From assembly GCA_963601185.1 (NCBI GenBank), contig CAVCEE010000011.1:16254-80253 (forward strand): a stretch of 64,000 bases of DNA, given 5' to 3'. The position numbers and the translations under genes are program-made. Below are positions 26,851 through 36,376 of the stretch, piece after piece. The notes under the pieces are model-generated. The model had not been told where the DNA came from, ran no database searches, and saw nothing but the letters and a program-made list of their open reading frames with translations. This DNA is from Limisoma sp963601185 (GTDB taxonomy: Bacteria; Bacteroidota; Bacteroidia; Bacteroidales; Muribaculaceae). The stretch's first letter is position 1, and the number at the start of each line of letters is the position of its first letter.

Positions 26851-28644
26851 CTATTTTTCGCCTGTTTCAGCACTGATTTCCGACTTCAACCGCCTGTAGA
26901 ACTCCTCTTTTTCGTAGAGCGAGGCATTCAGCACACGGGTTTTGTAACTCTTGATTGTGTTGACCGAATAGTTGAGCGATCGCGCCAAGTCCTCGTTCTT
27001 GGTGATGCCAAGACGGATGAGGGCAAAGATGCGCATCTCGGCTGAGAAGCGTTCGCCGGCTTTAGGCTGAATCTGGCAGTCGGGGCGCAGAAGTGCATTG
27101 AAACTGTCGCAGAAATCGGGGAACATCAGTTGCAGAATGTTGTCCAACTGATAGAACGAGTCGAAGGCATCGCCCTTCTGTGCGTCAAACACATTGCGGA
27201 TGCCGTCGTAGTCGCGGATGGTGAGACGGCGCAACACCTCCTTGCGGAGTTTCTCGATTGCCAGTTGGTGGTTTGCGCTGCTCACAATCAGTTGTCCGAG
27301 CACCACTTCCTTGATATGCCCAGCCTCAAGGAGTTCTTTGTTGATGTTGGCAATCATAGTGTTCTTCTCGCTGAGATTTTGCATCTGCGACTCGATGAGC
27401 GACTTCTGCCGGTGCAGAGCCTTGCGCTGCTTCATTATCACGATTGCCACCACAACCAGAAGTACTACGACTATGCTCAGGAATACCAAACCGATGATGA
27501 GCCACATCTTCTGCCGCTGAACCGTTTGGTTAAGATCCACACCGATGTGAGGGTAACTGCAAGCGATTTCCGAATAGCGGTACTTGGAATGGTACTGAAA
27601 GGCATTGTTCATCGCCACGTTGATGAGCATAAACGAGCGCGAAATGTCGCCGGTGATATACGCCACCTCCGCAATCTTCCTGGCAGCCGCATATTCGTGC
27701 GAGCCGCGCTTTATCTCCATGATTGCCGACTGGCTGATGAACTCAGCCGCCTTCGCATAGTCACGCATACCCATATAGTTATAGCCGAGGTTGCCTACGG
27801 CATAGGCATAATAGTCGCACGCCGGAGAGAGTTTACCCAACAGCAGTTTGCTCTGCTCCACCGCCTCCTGATACCTTGTTTCGTGGAAATATATCTTCAC
27901 AAGCATGTCGTTGAGCAAATAGGAATCCGAGGGAACAATCTTCGCCAATTCATCGTAGTAGTGCTGCATATTCTCGAGGTAAGTGTCCTTCGGGAAGAAG
28001 CGGTAAGGCGTGTAGAATCCGTTTTCAAACTCAAGATTGAATGCCGCAACAATATAGTTTATCCTTACGTCTTTCGAGCAATTCTCAGGCACGACATTTG
28101 CCAAAGCACTTGCGCCCTCGCGGAAGTAGCCGCTGTTGGTACAGGATTTGGCCTTGTTGATATAGGCTTGAGCAAGATAGTCGTAGGCAGTCTGCTTCTG
28201 CGAGCCGGCAGAAGGTTCGATATCGGTTGTCGACTGCATCTGCAATGCAATCTCCTCACATTTCTGGGCACTTTGATATGCCAGTTCAAAATCAATCAGA
28301 TATTGCAGTTCAAACAACTGCTCCCAAAGCCGGTATTGCTGGACCGGAGTATGCGCATCCTTGAGTTTTGCCTTGACAGCAGCAACGTCACTGTTCAGTT
28401 TTTCGTTGTATTTGGCTGTATCGGCAAGAGCCTTGCACACGTTGGTGACATACGTCTCGACCTCACTGCGCACCTCGTTGACATACGAAGACCCCTTGGC
28501 TTCAAATTCCGCCTTCATCTGCCTCACGGGCATACGACTGATTGTCCCCGCCATATTGTTGTTCTGCGAAAAAGCCTGCAAAGAGCAGCAGGCCAAACCG
28601 ACGGCAATCGTCAGAGCCACGAAACATTTATGCAATCTCACCAT
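26851..28644 (-). CDS. DUF6377-type membrane sensor-regulator with TPR and HTH
   Basis: A 597-residue transmembrane regulator. Signal peptide or first membrane segment (about 1-26), a helical TPR-like periplasmic part (about 30-365), a strong membrane helix (WLIIGLVFLSIVVVLLVVV, about 370-392), a cytoplasmic coiled coil and a C-terminal LuxR-like helix-turn-helix (GITKNEDLARSLNYSVNTIKS). Such one-protein sensor-regulators are found in Bacteroidota and are often linked to carbohydrate loci. It lies upstream of, and in the same orientation as, the receptor and esterase, so it is the likely controller of that pair. The signal it detects is unknown. Confidence 0.8.
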   Translation of the reverse strand: MVRLHKCFVALTIAVGLACCSLQAFSQNNNMAGTISRMPVRQMKAEFEAKGSSYVNEVRSEVETYVTNVCKALADTAKYNEKLNSDVAAVKAKLKDAHTPVQQYRLWEQLFELQYLIDFELAYQSAQKCEEIALQMQSTTDIEPSAGSQKQTAYDYLAQAYINKAKSCTNSGYFREGASALANVVPENCSKDVRINYIVAAFNLEFENGFYTPYRFFPKDTYLENMQHYYDELAKIVPSDSYLLNDMLVKIYFHETRYQEAVEQSKLLLGKLSPACDYYAYAVGNLGYNYMGMRDYAKAAEFISQSAIMEIKRGSHEYAAARKIAEVAYITGDISRSFMLINVAMNNAFQYHSKYRYSEIACSYPHIGVDLNQTVQRQKMWLIIGLVFLSIVVVLLVVVAIVIMKQRKALHRQKSLIESQMQNLSEKNTMIANINKELLEAGHIKEVVLGQLIVSSANHQLAIEKLRKEVLRRLTIRDYDGIRNVFDAQKGDAFDSFYQLDNILQLMFPDFCDSFNALLRPDCQIQPKAGERFSAEMRIFALIRLGITKNEDLARSLNYSVNTIKSYKTRVLNASLYEKEEFYRRLKSEISAETGEK

Positions 28645-28726
28645 AGTTTTTCATTCTTATCGGTTTCACGAATATTGGTAAATTTTAAAGTAGCGCAATC
28701 TGCAATATTTCCTTGCATTTTTGTTA

Positions 28727-28909
28727 TCAATGCGTCAATAATCCTTTTTTGTTAGGTTCTGCAAATTTAATGATTTTTTCCAAATGTTGCCCTAAATAAT
28801 CCCGAGGGAAAACCTCGATGCGCAGATAAATCTTATCAGCAAGAGAAAGCACCTCGTAGTGGATGCCGTGTCCAACACCGACAAAATATCGGCATATAGG
28901 ATTCCCCAA
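28727..28909 (-). other. Possible small ORF or gene remnant
   Basis: A 60-codon frame with a TTG start, reading HGIHYEVLSLADKIYLRIEVF and LEKIIKFAEPNKKG. The composition looks protein-like, but no family was recognised and there is no upstream promoter or start context. It lies directly behind the strong hairpin that ends the rpe unit. It may be the tail of a lost gene. The rest of the 28645-29006 stretch holds only this frame, that hairpin and a possible -7 box near 28762-28769 (TAAATTTG on the minus strand) that could serve the regulator gene. Confidence 0.2.
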
Positions 28910-28927
28910 AAGACAAGTCAGACCGTT

Positions 28928-28981
28928 AAAATGTAAAAAGTTACGGAGAAAGTAAATATTCTCCGTAACTTTTTACATTTT
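28928..28981 (-). terminator. Long perfect hairpin terminator after rpe
   Basis: Two 23-nt arms are exactly complementary around an 8-nt loop. The arms end in AAAATGT and ACATTTT, so U-rich RNA follows the stem in either direction. It lies 26 nt beyond the rpe stop. Confidence 0.85.
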
Positions 28982-29006
28982 GTTTTCGGAATGCTTTCCG
29001 AAGCCT

Positions 29007-29651
29007 TTACAGATTTTTCAGGCGGGAAATGCGGTCAAGCGGGTCTTCTGCTCCGAAGACGTAGTTGCCTGCCACAAGGATGTCGGCACCGGCTTCCTTG
29101 AGCAGTTTGCCTGTCTCCTCATTGACACCTCCGTCGACCTCAATCAAGGCGTGCGCACCGCACAGGGAGATGAGGTCCCGCAGTTCGCGCACTTTCTTCA
29201 CCGAATTTTGGATGAATTTCTGACCTCCGAATCCCGGATTTACCGACATAATGAGTGCGAGATCGATGTCCTCGATGATGTCGTCGAGCATAGCAACCGG
29301 AGTGGCTGGGTTGATGGTCACGCCGGCTTTCATCCCGGCTTCCTTGATTTGCTGCACCACGCGCGAGAGGTGGGTGCAAGCCTCAAGATGCACGTTCATA
29401 TAAGTTGCGCCGAGGTCCTTCACCTCCTTTATAAACTTCTGCGGCTCTACAATCATCAGATGCACATCGAGTGGCTTCGTGCAGATGTTCTTCAGATTTT
29501 TAAGCACCGGGAAACCGAAGGAAATGTTAGGCACAAACACTCCGTCCATAATGTCAAGGTGAAGCAACTCTGCTTCACTCTTATTTATCATTTCCACGTC
29601 CTTCTGCAAGTTGCAGAAATCAGCAGAAAGCAATGATGGCGATACAATCAT
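29007..29651 (-). CDS. rpe: Ribulose-phosphate 3-epimerase
   Basis: A 214-residue TIM-barrel enzyme of the pentose phosphate pathway that interconverts ribulose-5- and xylulose-5-phosphate. Signatures: SPSLLSADFCNL at the N-terminus, LHLDIMDGVFVPNISFG with metal-binding His and Asp, DVHLMIVEP, MSVNPGFGGQKFI and EVDGGVN. Length is normal. It starts 5 nt after the DedA gene ends, so both are on one transcript. Confidence 0.96.
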   Translation of the reverse strand: MIVSPSLLSADFCNLQKDVEMINKSEAELLHLDIMDGVFVPNISFGFPVLKNLKNICTKPLDVHLMIVEPQKFIKEVKDLGATYMNVHLEACTHLSRVVQQIKEAGMKAGVTINPATPVAMLDDIIEDIDLALIMSVNPGFGGQKFIQNSVKKVRELRDLISLCGAHALIEVDGGVNEETGKLLKEAGADILVAGNYVFGAEDPLDRISRLKNL

Positions 29652-29656
29652 AGTTA

Positions 29657-30304
29657 TTATTTTGACTTCTTTTTAAGCAAGTTGTAGGCAATGAATGCGA
29701 CAATCACGGCAAGCACCGCATAGCCGGCATAGGAAAGATATGAGTTGTAGTGCTCAATCTGATTCAGCAAATCGTCGGGCTTCACAAACGTTGACAGCCA
29801 CACACCAAGGGCTGCAAGAATAGCGTTCCAGATGCCAGCACCGAGAGCAGTGAAAACAAAGAACTTGCCCAGATTCATCCGCGCCAATCCAGCAGGGATA
29901 CTAATCAGTTGGCGCACAGCAGGAAGCAAGCGACCGACAAACGTTGATATAGCACCGTGCTTATAGAAATAAGCCTCGGCATTTGCCACCTTAGCCTCGT
30001 CGATAAGGCAGATATGCCCAATCCGGCTGTTGGCAAACTGGTAGATTAGCGGACGGCCGAGCCACACCGATAATCCGTAGTTGACCAATGCTCCGATAAT
30101 CGCACCGACAGTGGCAAGCGCAACGATGCAATACACGTCGATATGCCCATAGGACCATGCAAAATAGGCAGCCGGGGGAACGACAATCTCCGAAGGGAAA
30201 GGGATAAACGAACTTTCAACCGCCATCAAAGCCACGACCAAAAGGTAGGCTGTCAGGGGATCGCTAAGCATCCCGACAAACCAATTGTAGATTTCCAATA
30301 CCAT
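29657..30304 (-). CDS. DedA family membrane protein
   Basis: A 215-residue integral membrane protein. The family motifs FIPFPSEIVVPPAAYFAW and GRLLPAVRQLISIPAGLARM are clear, with about five membrane helices and a basic C-terminal tail (NLLKKKSK). DedA proteins support membrane homeostasis, and some members return undecaprenyl phosphate or phosphatidylethanolamine across the membrane; which applies here cannot be told. It is the first gene of the pair with rpe. Confidence 0.9.
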   Translation of the reverse strand: MVLEIYNWFVGMLSDPLTAYLLVVALMAVESSFIPFPSEIVVPPAAYFAWSYGHIDVYCIVALATVGAIIGALVNYGLSVWLGRPLIYQFANSRIGHICLIDEAKVANAEAYFYKHGAISTFVGRLLPAVRQLISIPAGLARMNLGKFFVFTALGAGIWNAILAALGVWLSTFVKPDDLLNQIEHYNSYLSYAGYAVLAVIVAFIAYNLLKKKSK

Positions 30305-30323
30305 AAGAATTAAATATTTGTTG

Positions 30324-30331
30324 CAAAAATA
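30324..30331 (-). promoter_or_regulatory. -7 box upstream of the DedA-rpe unit
   Basis: On the minus strand this reads TATTTTTG, a TAnnTTTG match, about 20 nt before the DedA start. No good -33 box is visible. Confidence 0.4.
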
Positions 30332-30405
30332 ACACTCCTACTCTATATAACACCTATCTTGCGGAACAATTCAGCGGATTTCTCCGCTTTTGCCTCTGCA
30401 AATGG

Positions 30406-31293
30406 TCAACAGTTGCCACGCTCAAGGAGTTTCCTGTAGACAACCATCAAAGCCACAGTAAGCACGGCACTCGCCACGACAAGCCACGGCGACGAAGCGC
30501 CAACCTCTGAAGCCCCCGCATCCGCCATACCGTTATGCTGCATCCAAGTGAGCACCACAACAGAAGAGTTGTTGTAGGCATGGGCAATGACCGGCACCCA
30601 AAGCGAGCCGCTCCAAAGGTAAGCATAGCCGAAGATTGCACCAAGCAAAAGTCGCGGCACAAAGCCATAAAACTGGAAATGGAGCGCGCTGAACACAAAT
30701 GCCGCCACCCACACCGCCAAGTGGCGGTTGTGCATACCTTTCACAAACACCTTCTGGAGTGCGCCGCGGAAGAACGTTTCCTCCCCAAGACCAGTGACTA
30801 CGCCCACGGTAGCCACCGTGGCAAGCAACCCCCAGACCGACGTGGAACTCATCAGCGCGTCAGTGGTTTTCTCCGCCGACTCTTCCAGTGCCCTCATCCA
30901 GTCTTCAACCGGCTTGAGCGAGTCGGGCAACGTCATCGATGCATTCCAGTCCACAGTCCAGTTCAACGCCGGAGTAGCCACAATGAGAATCACGATTACA
31001 CCCAACGCCCCCAACAGCGACGGCGTTTTCGACAAGCCAAGAAACCGAGCCGGTCTTCCTGCAATAAGCATTCCCAGCATCACCGCCGGAAGGAGAAACA
31101 AAAACAAGTCCTGCACTATCGTTCCCAGCCACAAAACCGACACCATGTCGAGCCCTGGAATTGCATTCAGCAACGGCACCGACAATGCAGTGAGAAACAG
31201 TCCGAGCACCAATCCCGAAGCCAGGACAGCAAGCGACTTGGCAACAGGGAAATCCGTTGACATTCTATTCTGAAACATAGTCATTCTATTCAA
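30406..31293 (-). CDS. CPBP family intramembrane metalloprotease
   Basis: A 295-residue membrane protein with about eight hydrophobic segments. The conserved glutamate motif appears as GLGEETFFRGALQ, followed by SALHFQFYGFVPRLLLG and a later HAYNNSS, the three motifs that bind the catalytic metal in CAAX-processing-like/bacteriocin-processing proteases. The substrate is unknown. It starts within the last 8 nt of ligA, so it is translated from the ligA message. An alternative start (MTMFQ) lies three codons inside. Confidence 0.85.
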   Translation of the reverse strand: MNRMTMFQNRMSTDFPVAKSLAVLASGLVLGLFLTALSVPLLNAIPGLDMVSVLWLGTIVQDLFLFLLPAVMLGMLIAGRPARFLGLSKTPSLLGALGVIVILIVATPALNWTVDWNASMTLPDSLKPVEDWMRALEESAEKTTDALMSSTSVWGLLATVATVGVVTGLGEETFFRGALQKVFVKGMHNRHLAVWVAAFVFSALHFQFYGFVPRLLLGAIFGYAYLWSGSLWVPVIAHAYNNSSVVVLTWMQHNGMADAGASEVGASSPWLVVASAVLTVALMVVYRKLLERGNC

Positions 31294-33289
31294 TCATTTT
31301 CAAAAATTCCTCTTCACCGATGATCGGTATGCCCAGCGACTTCGCCTTCTCCAACTTTGCCGGTCCCATATTCGCACCAGCAAACACGAAATCGGTCTTC
31401 TTCGAAATCGACCCCGAGTTTTTTCCGCCGTTGCGCTCAATCATCGCCTTGTATTCATCGCGCGAATGATGCTCAAACACGCCGCTTATCACAATCGTTT
31501 TGCCGGCAAGACGGTCGGTCTTCGTTTGCATTGCATCCTCAGAGATGCTCATCTGCAATCCGGCTCTGCGCAGACGTTCCACGATAGCCACATTCTCCTC
31601 TTTGTGGAAGAACGCCACCACGCTCTCGGCAATCACCTGCCCGATTTCATCGATTGCAGTCAACTGCTCCATCGAGGCTGTCATCAGATTGTCGATTGAG
31701 CCAAAGGCAAACGCCAGTTTTTTTGCAACAGTTTCGCCCACATTCGGGATAGACAACGCAAACACAACCCTCTCGAAAGGCACTTGCTTAGAAGCCTCGA
31801 TGCCGCGGAGTATGCGCCGCGCCGTCAGTTCGCCCACGCGACCCACCACGGTGAGTTTATCGTCAGTAAGGTCATATATGTCAGCCACGTTCTTCACAAG
31901 TCCCACGACAAACAACTGTTCAGCCGTTTCCTCGCCGATGCCGTCGATGTTCATCATCCGGCGCCCCACGAAATGCTCAATGCGCCCTGTAATCTGCGGA
32001 CGGCAACCGTCGCGGTTCGGGCACACCCACGCAGCCTCACCCTCGTTGCGCACAAGCGGAGTGCCGCATACTGGGCACGCCTTCACAAACTCCAGAGGCT
32101 TGCTTCCAGCCTCACGCCGCGAGAGTTCCACGCCTACAATCTTCGGTATGATTTCGCCACCCTTCTCCACATACACATAATCGTTGTCGTGGATGTCGAG
32201 TTGGCGGATGATGTCCTCGTTGTGGAGCGACGCACGCTTCACTATAGTGCCTGAGAGCAACACCGGCTCAAGGTTTGCCACCGGAGTGATTGTGCCGAGA
32301 CGACCGGTTTCAAACGACACCGATTTCAGTTTCGTTAGTTCACGCTCAGCCTGAAACTTATAGGCGATAGCCCAACGCGGAGATTTCGCCGTAGAGCCCA
32401 AAAACCGCTGCTGCTGAAGATTGTTCACCTTAAACACCAATCCGTCGGTAGCCACCTCCAGTTGCTTGCGCGCCTCAGCCCAATGGTCGATAAACGATTT
32501 CGCCTCGTCGATGTCGTGCAGCAGCGCCGTAGCATCCGACACCTTGAAGCCCCACTGGCGCAGAGCCTGAAGGCTGTCGTAGTGGGTGGAGAACGGCAGG
32601 TTGTCGCCGAGCAGGAAATAGAAATAAGCATCCAGACCGCGGCGCGACACCTCCGCCGGATTCAGCGTTTTCAGCGTGCCGGCAGCCGCATTGCGTGGAT
32701 TGGCGAGCAAGGGTTCTTCGTTAAACTCCCGTTCACGGTTGAGCGCGTCAAACGACTTCCACGGCATCACGATTTCACCTCTCACCTCAAACTTCTCCGG
32801 CCAGCCACTACCTGATAAGGTCAATGGCACGCTGCGGATGGTCTTCACGTTGGTGGTCACATCATCTCCGTGCACTCCGTCGCCGCGCGTCACAGCACGC
32901 ACCAGCCGCCCGTGCTCGTAGGTGACGGAAATCGACGTGCCGTCGAACTTCATCTCCCCTACCAATTCGAGAGCACCGCCGCCAAGTTGCTGCTTGGTGC
33001 GACGCAGGAAGTCCTCAACCTCCTCAATCGAGTAGGTGTTGCCGAGCGACTGCATAGGGCGTTCGTGAGCCACCTGCTTGAAGCCCGGCGTAAGGTCGCT
33101 GCCCACCCTCTGCGTCGGCGACAACGGGTCGAAAAGTTCCTTGTGCTCAGCCTCAAGGTCCTGAAGACGGCGCATCATATCGTCGTACTCCTTGTCGGAG
33201 ATTGTTGGCTGATTGAGCACATAGTAATTACGGTTGTGCTTGTTGAGTTCGTCGCGCAACCATTGTATTTCTGATTCAAACAAATCCAT
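31286..33289 (-). CDS. ligA: NAD-dependent DNA ligase
   Basis: A 667-residue ligase sealing nicks in replication and repair. The adenylation domain starts with LNKHNRNYYVLNQPTISDKEYD and has the lysine motif GEMKFDG (near residue 116). An OB-fold, a four-cysteine zinc finger (CPVCG and, 21 residues on, CPNRDGC), helix-hairpin-helix repeats and a C-terminal BRCT domain (LAGKTIVISGVFEHHSRDE) complete the usual layout. The ATG giving MDLFESEI is chosen; the TTG 14 codons upstream adds residues not expected in the family. It ends overlapping the CPBP protease gene. Confidence 0.95.
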   Translation of the reverse strand: MDLFESEIQWLRDELNKHNRNYYVLNQPTISDKEYDDMMRRLQDLEAEHKELFDPLSPTQRVGSDLTPGFKQVAHERPMQSLGNTYSIEEVEDFLRRTKQQLGGGALELVGEMKFDGTSISVTYEHGRLVRAVTRGDGVHGDDVTTNVKTIRSVPLTLSGSGWPEKFEVRGEIVMPWKSFDALNREREFNEEPLLANPRNAAAGTLKTLNPAEVSRRGLDAYFYFLLGDNLPFSTHYDSLQALRQWGFKVSDATALLHDIDEAKSFIDHWAEARKQLEVATDGLVFKVNNLQQQRFLGSTAKSPRWAIAYKFQAERELTKLKSVSFETGRLGTITPVANLEPVLLSGTIVKRASLHNEDIIRQLDIHDNDYVYVEKGGEIIPKIVGVELSRREAGSKPLEFVKACPVCGTPLVRNEGEAAWVCPNRDGCRPQITGRIEHFVGRRMMNIDGIGEETAEQLFVVGLVKNVADIYDLTDDKLTVVGRVGELTARRILRGIEASKQVPFERVVFALSIPNVGETVAKKLAFAFGSIDNLMTASMEQLTAIDEIGQVIAESVVAFFHKEENVAIVERLRRAGLQMSISEDAMQTKTDRLAGKTIVISGVFEHHSRDEYKAMIERNGGKNSGSISKKTDFVFAGANMGPAKLEKAKSLGIPIIGEEEFLKMIE

Positions 33290-33384
33290 AGTTCTTCGTA
33301 ATTTGCTACGAATATAGTCAACTTTTTCCAAAATTTGCCGCCGCGTTGCGTTCTTTTACACAGTTTGTAACTATTTTTGTAGAA

Positions 33385-34308
33385 ATGATGAAACTCAGTG
33401 TTGTCATACCCGTTTACCGCGTCGAGGCATTTCTGGAAAAATGCGTCGGCAGCGTGTTGTCGCAAGACGGCATCGGCCTTGAGGTTATCCTCGTCGACGA
33501 CTGCTCGCCCGACGGGTGCGGCGTGCTGTGCGACCGCCTTGCCGAGGGCGACAGCAGAATAAAGGTGGTGCACCGGAGCGTCAACGGCGGACTCAGTGCC
33601 GCGCGCAACAGTGGCATAGCCATTGCATCGGGCGACCTGATTACGTTTGTCGATTCCGACGATTGGATTGCCCCCGACACCTATGCGCCCAACATCGAGT
33701 TGATGGAGCAGTGGGATGCCGACTGCATCGAGTTCCCGATAGCAGTGCACCACGGCAGCCCCACGGCGGAGGATTTCACCCCAAGTCTCAGTAATAAGAC
33801 TGGCACGTTCGGCGACTGGTATGCGCATCGAGGCTATATGCACAGTTATGCGTGTAACAAGATTTTCCGCCGCAACCTGTGGGGCGATACAAAGTTTCCC
33901 GAAGGCAAATATTTTGAGGACATAATGACCGTGCCCTACGTGCTCCACCAGGCAAAGCGCATAGCGGCATCGACAGTGGGCCGCTACTACTATTGCGCAG
34001 CCAACGATGGAGCGATAACCCGGCAACCGTCGCTGAAAAAGGAACGCGACCTCACCGAAGGCAACATCCGCCTATTTGAGTTCGCCACAAGCCGATGCCA
34101 CCTCGACGATGCCACTCTTTATCATCACTTTATGGAAATTCTCAACCGCCAAATCAGTCTGCTAAAGATTGGCGGCGACCTAATATTGCCGACGTTTAAG
34201 GTGAGATGGCGGCACGCTTTCCTTTCCCAGCCGCTCCGGCAGCGCATCAAGTGCCTGCTGTGGCTGACTCTCGGCAAAAACGGATTCTTCAAACTCTTTA
34301 CGCGATGA
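33385..34308 (+). CDS. Glycosyltransferase family 2
   Basis: A 307-residue GT-A glycosyltransferase. The N-terminal LSVVIPVYRVEAFLEKCV and VILVDDCSPDGC bind the nucleotide sugar; SVNGGLSAARNSGI and FVDSDDWIAPDT carry the DxD metal site. No membrane segment is seen, so it acts at the cytoplasmic face. The start could be either of two adjacent ATGs (33385, 33388). A TAnnTTTG match (33372-33379) lies so close that its transcript would be almost leaderless. It opens a chain of four genes joined by 4-nt ATGA overlaps, ending with ispE. Confidence 0.87.
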   Translation: MMKLSVVIPVYRVEAFLEKCVGSVLSQDGIGLEVILVDDCSPDGCGVLCDRLAEGDSRIKVVHRSVNGGLSAARNSGIAIASGDLITFVDSDDWIAPDTYAPNIELMEQWDADCIEFPIAVHHGSPTAEDFTPSLSNKTGTFGDWYAHRGYMHSYACNKIFRRNLWGDTKFPEGKYFEDIMTVPYVLHQAKRIAASTVGRYYYCAANDGAITRQPSLKKERDLTEGNIRLFEFATSRCHLDDATLYHHFMEILNRQISLLKIGGDLILPTFKVRWRHAFLSQPLRQRIKCLLWLTLGKNGFFKLFTR

Positions 34309-35264
34309 TTTCCATAAGTTTCATAATCCCATACTACAACCTTGAGAAGGAATTGCTGCTACGTGCCGTAGACAGCATTGCCCTCGCACATTTGGATTGC
34401 GACTATGAGATTATCGTGATTGACGACGGCACGCCCAACAGCCACGCTGAAGAGTGGCTCAGCGGAAAGCCGCGCGTGCGCTGTTTCCGCCAAGACAACG
34501 GCGGACTGAGTGCTGCACGCAACACCGGCATCAGCCTCGCCACGAAAGACTATATCCAGTTTCTCGACGGCGACGACTACCTTTTTCCGTCGGCATACCG
34601 CAAGATGGTGGATTTGCTCCAGCGAGAGCAGCCGGACATACTACTGTTCCGCCACAAGAAGATTTCCAGCCAAGGCATCACCGACAAGATTCCGAAAGCA
34701 ATTGGAAGCGAGCATTTTTCCGACGGCATCGACTATATGCTCAACCGCAACATCTTCGCCGGCGTGTGGAGTTACGTGTTTAAGCGGCAGACGCTCGGCA
34801 ATCTGCGCTTTGTGCCAGGGATATTCCACGAGGACGAAGACTTCACCCCTCGTCTGCTTGCCAACAGCGGCAAGGTGATTGCCATCGATGCCGTGTGCTA
34901 CGCCTACTATCAGCGGCAAGGCTCGATAATCAACAACAGCAACGGAGAGCGACTCGCCAAACGCTTCAACGACATAATGCAGATTCTGAAACGGATGAAG
35001 CAGTCGGCAGCGGAGACCGGCGACCTCCGCCTACGACAGGCATACACCCGGCGCATCAACCAGTTGGCACTCGGAATACTCTACACTGCACTCACCGACC
35101 TCCCGTCGGTTCAGGACTCCATCGGCATTGCCGGACAACTGGCAACGGAAGGGCTCTGGCCACTGCCAAAAGCGCGCTACACACGGCGATACCGCTTGTT
35201 CCGCCGCCTCACCGACCGCCGTTGGAAACTGCGGATAATGAAATTTTTACTGAAACGGAGATGA
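34305..35264 (+). CDS. Glycosyltransferase family 2
   Basis: A 319-residue GT-A enzyme related to its upstream neighbour: ISFIIPYYNLEKELLLRAV, EIIVIDDGTPNSH, DNGGLSAARNTGI and the DxD region FLDGDDYLFPS. The ATG at 34305 overlaps the previous stop as ATGA; the longer open frame from 34206 is only the shadow inside the upstream gene. The pair probably adds successive sugars to one glycan, which cannot be identified. Confidence 0.87.
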   Translation: MISISFIIPYYNLEKELLLRAVDSIALAHLDCDYEIIVIDDGTPNSHAEEWLSGKPRVRCFRQDNGGLSAARNTGISLATKDYIQFLDGDDYLFPSAYRKMVDLLQREQPDILLFRHKKISSQGITDKIPKAIGSEHFSDGIDYMLNRNIFAGVWSYVFKRQTLGNLRFVPGIFHEDEDFTPRLLANSGKVIAIDAVCYAYYQRQGSIINNSNGERLAKRFNDIMQILKRMKQSAAETGDLRLRQAYTRRINQLALGILYTALTDLPSVQDSIGIAGQLATEGLWPLPKARYTRRYRLFRRLTDRRWKLRIMKFLLKRR

Positions 35265-36376
35265 AAATACTACTCATAGGCGAATACAGCAACGTGCACT
35301 GGACTCTTGCCGAAGGCCTCCGGGCTCTCGGTCACGAGGTGTGCGTGGCATCGAACGGCGATTTTTGGAAGAACTATCCGCGTGATGTAGACCTCGTGCG
35401 TCGGTCGAACGGAAGAGCCGACACCATGCGCTATTTCGCCAAGGTGTGGTGGGCGTTGAGGAAGATGCGCGGCTACGATGTGGTGCAGGTAATCAACCCA
35501 CTGTTCTTCGAACTTAAAGCGGAGCGCATCCGTCCCATCTACGACTATCTGCGCCGCCACAACAAAAGGGTGTTTCTCGGAGCGTACGGCATGGACTACT
35601 ACTGGGTGAACGTGTGCCGCACCACGCAGACGTTCCGCTACTCAGACTTCAATTTCGGCACACGACTCCGCGCCGACGACATCGCCATGGAGGCGGTGCA
35701 CGACTGGATAGGCTCTGAAAAGGGCCTCCTCAACCAGGAGATAGCCACCGACTGCGACGGAATCGTGGCAGGACTCTACGAATACTATGCCTGCTACAAC
35801 CAGCCGTTCCCACAAAAGACGCGGTTCATCCCCTTCCCCATCAACACCGACACCACGGTGCGCACCGCGCCGCCGGTCACCGACAAGGTGCGCTTCTTCA
35901 TAGGCGTGCAGAAGACACGCAGCCGCTACAAAGGCACAGACGTGATGCTCCGCGCCCTTGAGAGCGTTGCGGCAGCCCATCCCGACAAGTGCGAGATAGT
36001 AAAGGCTGAATCCGTGCCGTTTCCAGTGTACCAGCATATGATGGACTCGAGCCATGTGCTCCTCGACCAACTCTATTCCTATACGCCTGCCATGAACGGA
36101 CTCCTTGCTATGGCGAAAGGGCTGGTGCTTGTGGGTGGCGGCGAGCCGGAGAACTACACCATCCTCGGCGAAAAGGAGTTACAACCAATCGTCAACGTTG
36201 TGCCCGACTACGACGACGTGCGCGACAAACTCGAGCAACTTGCACTCCACCCCGAACAGATTGCCCGACTCAGCGACGAGAGCCGGCTCTACATTGAGCG
36301 GCATCACGACTACCGCAAAGTGGCACGGCAATACATCGACTTTTGGCTTGACCCAACGAAAAAACTACAACAATGA
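35261..36376 (+). CDS. Glycosyltransferase, GT-B fold family 1/4-like
   Basis: A 371-residue protein with the GT-B N-terminus MKILLIGEYSNVHWTLAEGL, the FLGAYGMDYYW segment and a C-terminal domain with RYKGTDVMLRALESV and YTPAMNGLLAMAKG, where a Glu-containing donor site (GGGEPENY) follows. It overlaps the preceding gene by ATGA at 35261, which decides the start; the open frame upstream to 34895 is not coding. It is the third enzyme of the small glycan cluster. Confidence 0.8.
   Translation: MKILLIGEYSNVHWTLAEGLRALGHEVCVASNGDFWKNYPRDVDLVRRSNGRADTMRYFAKVWWALRKMRGYDVVQVINPLFFELKAERIRPIYDYLRRHNKRVFLGAYGMDYYWVNVCRTTQTFRYSDFNFGTRLRADDIAMEAVHDWIGSEKGLLNQEIATDCDGIVAGLYEYYACYNQPFPQKTRFIPFPINTDTTVRTAPPVTDKVRFFIGVQKTRSRYKGTDVMLRALESVAAAHPDKCEIVKAESVPFPVYQHMMDSSHVLLDQLYSYTPAMNGLLAMAKGLVLVGGGEPENYTILGEKELQPIVNVVPDYDDVRDKLEQLALHPEQIARLSDESRLYIERHHDYRKVARQYIDFWLDPTKKLQQ

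Noticed and set aside
27130..28755. A 541-codon plus-strand frame over the DUF6377 regulator
   Set aside because: The minus-strand product has a signal segment, membrane helix and HTH; the plus frame has none.
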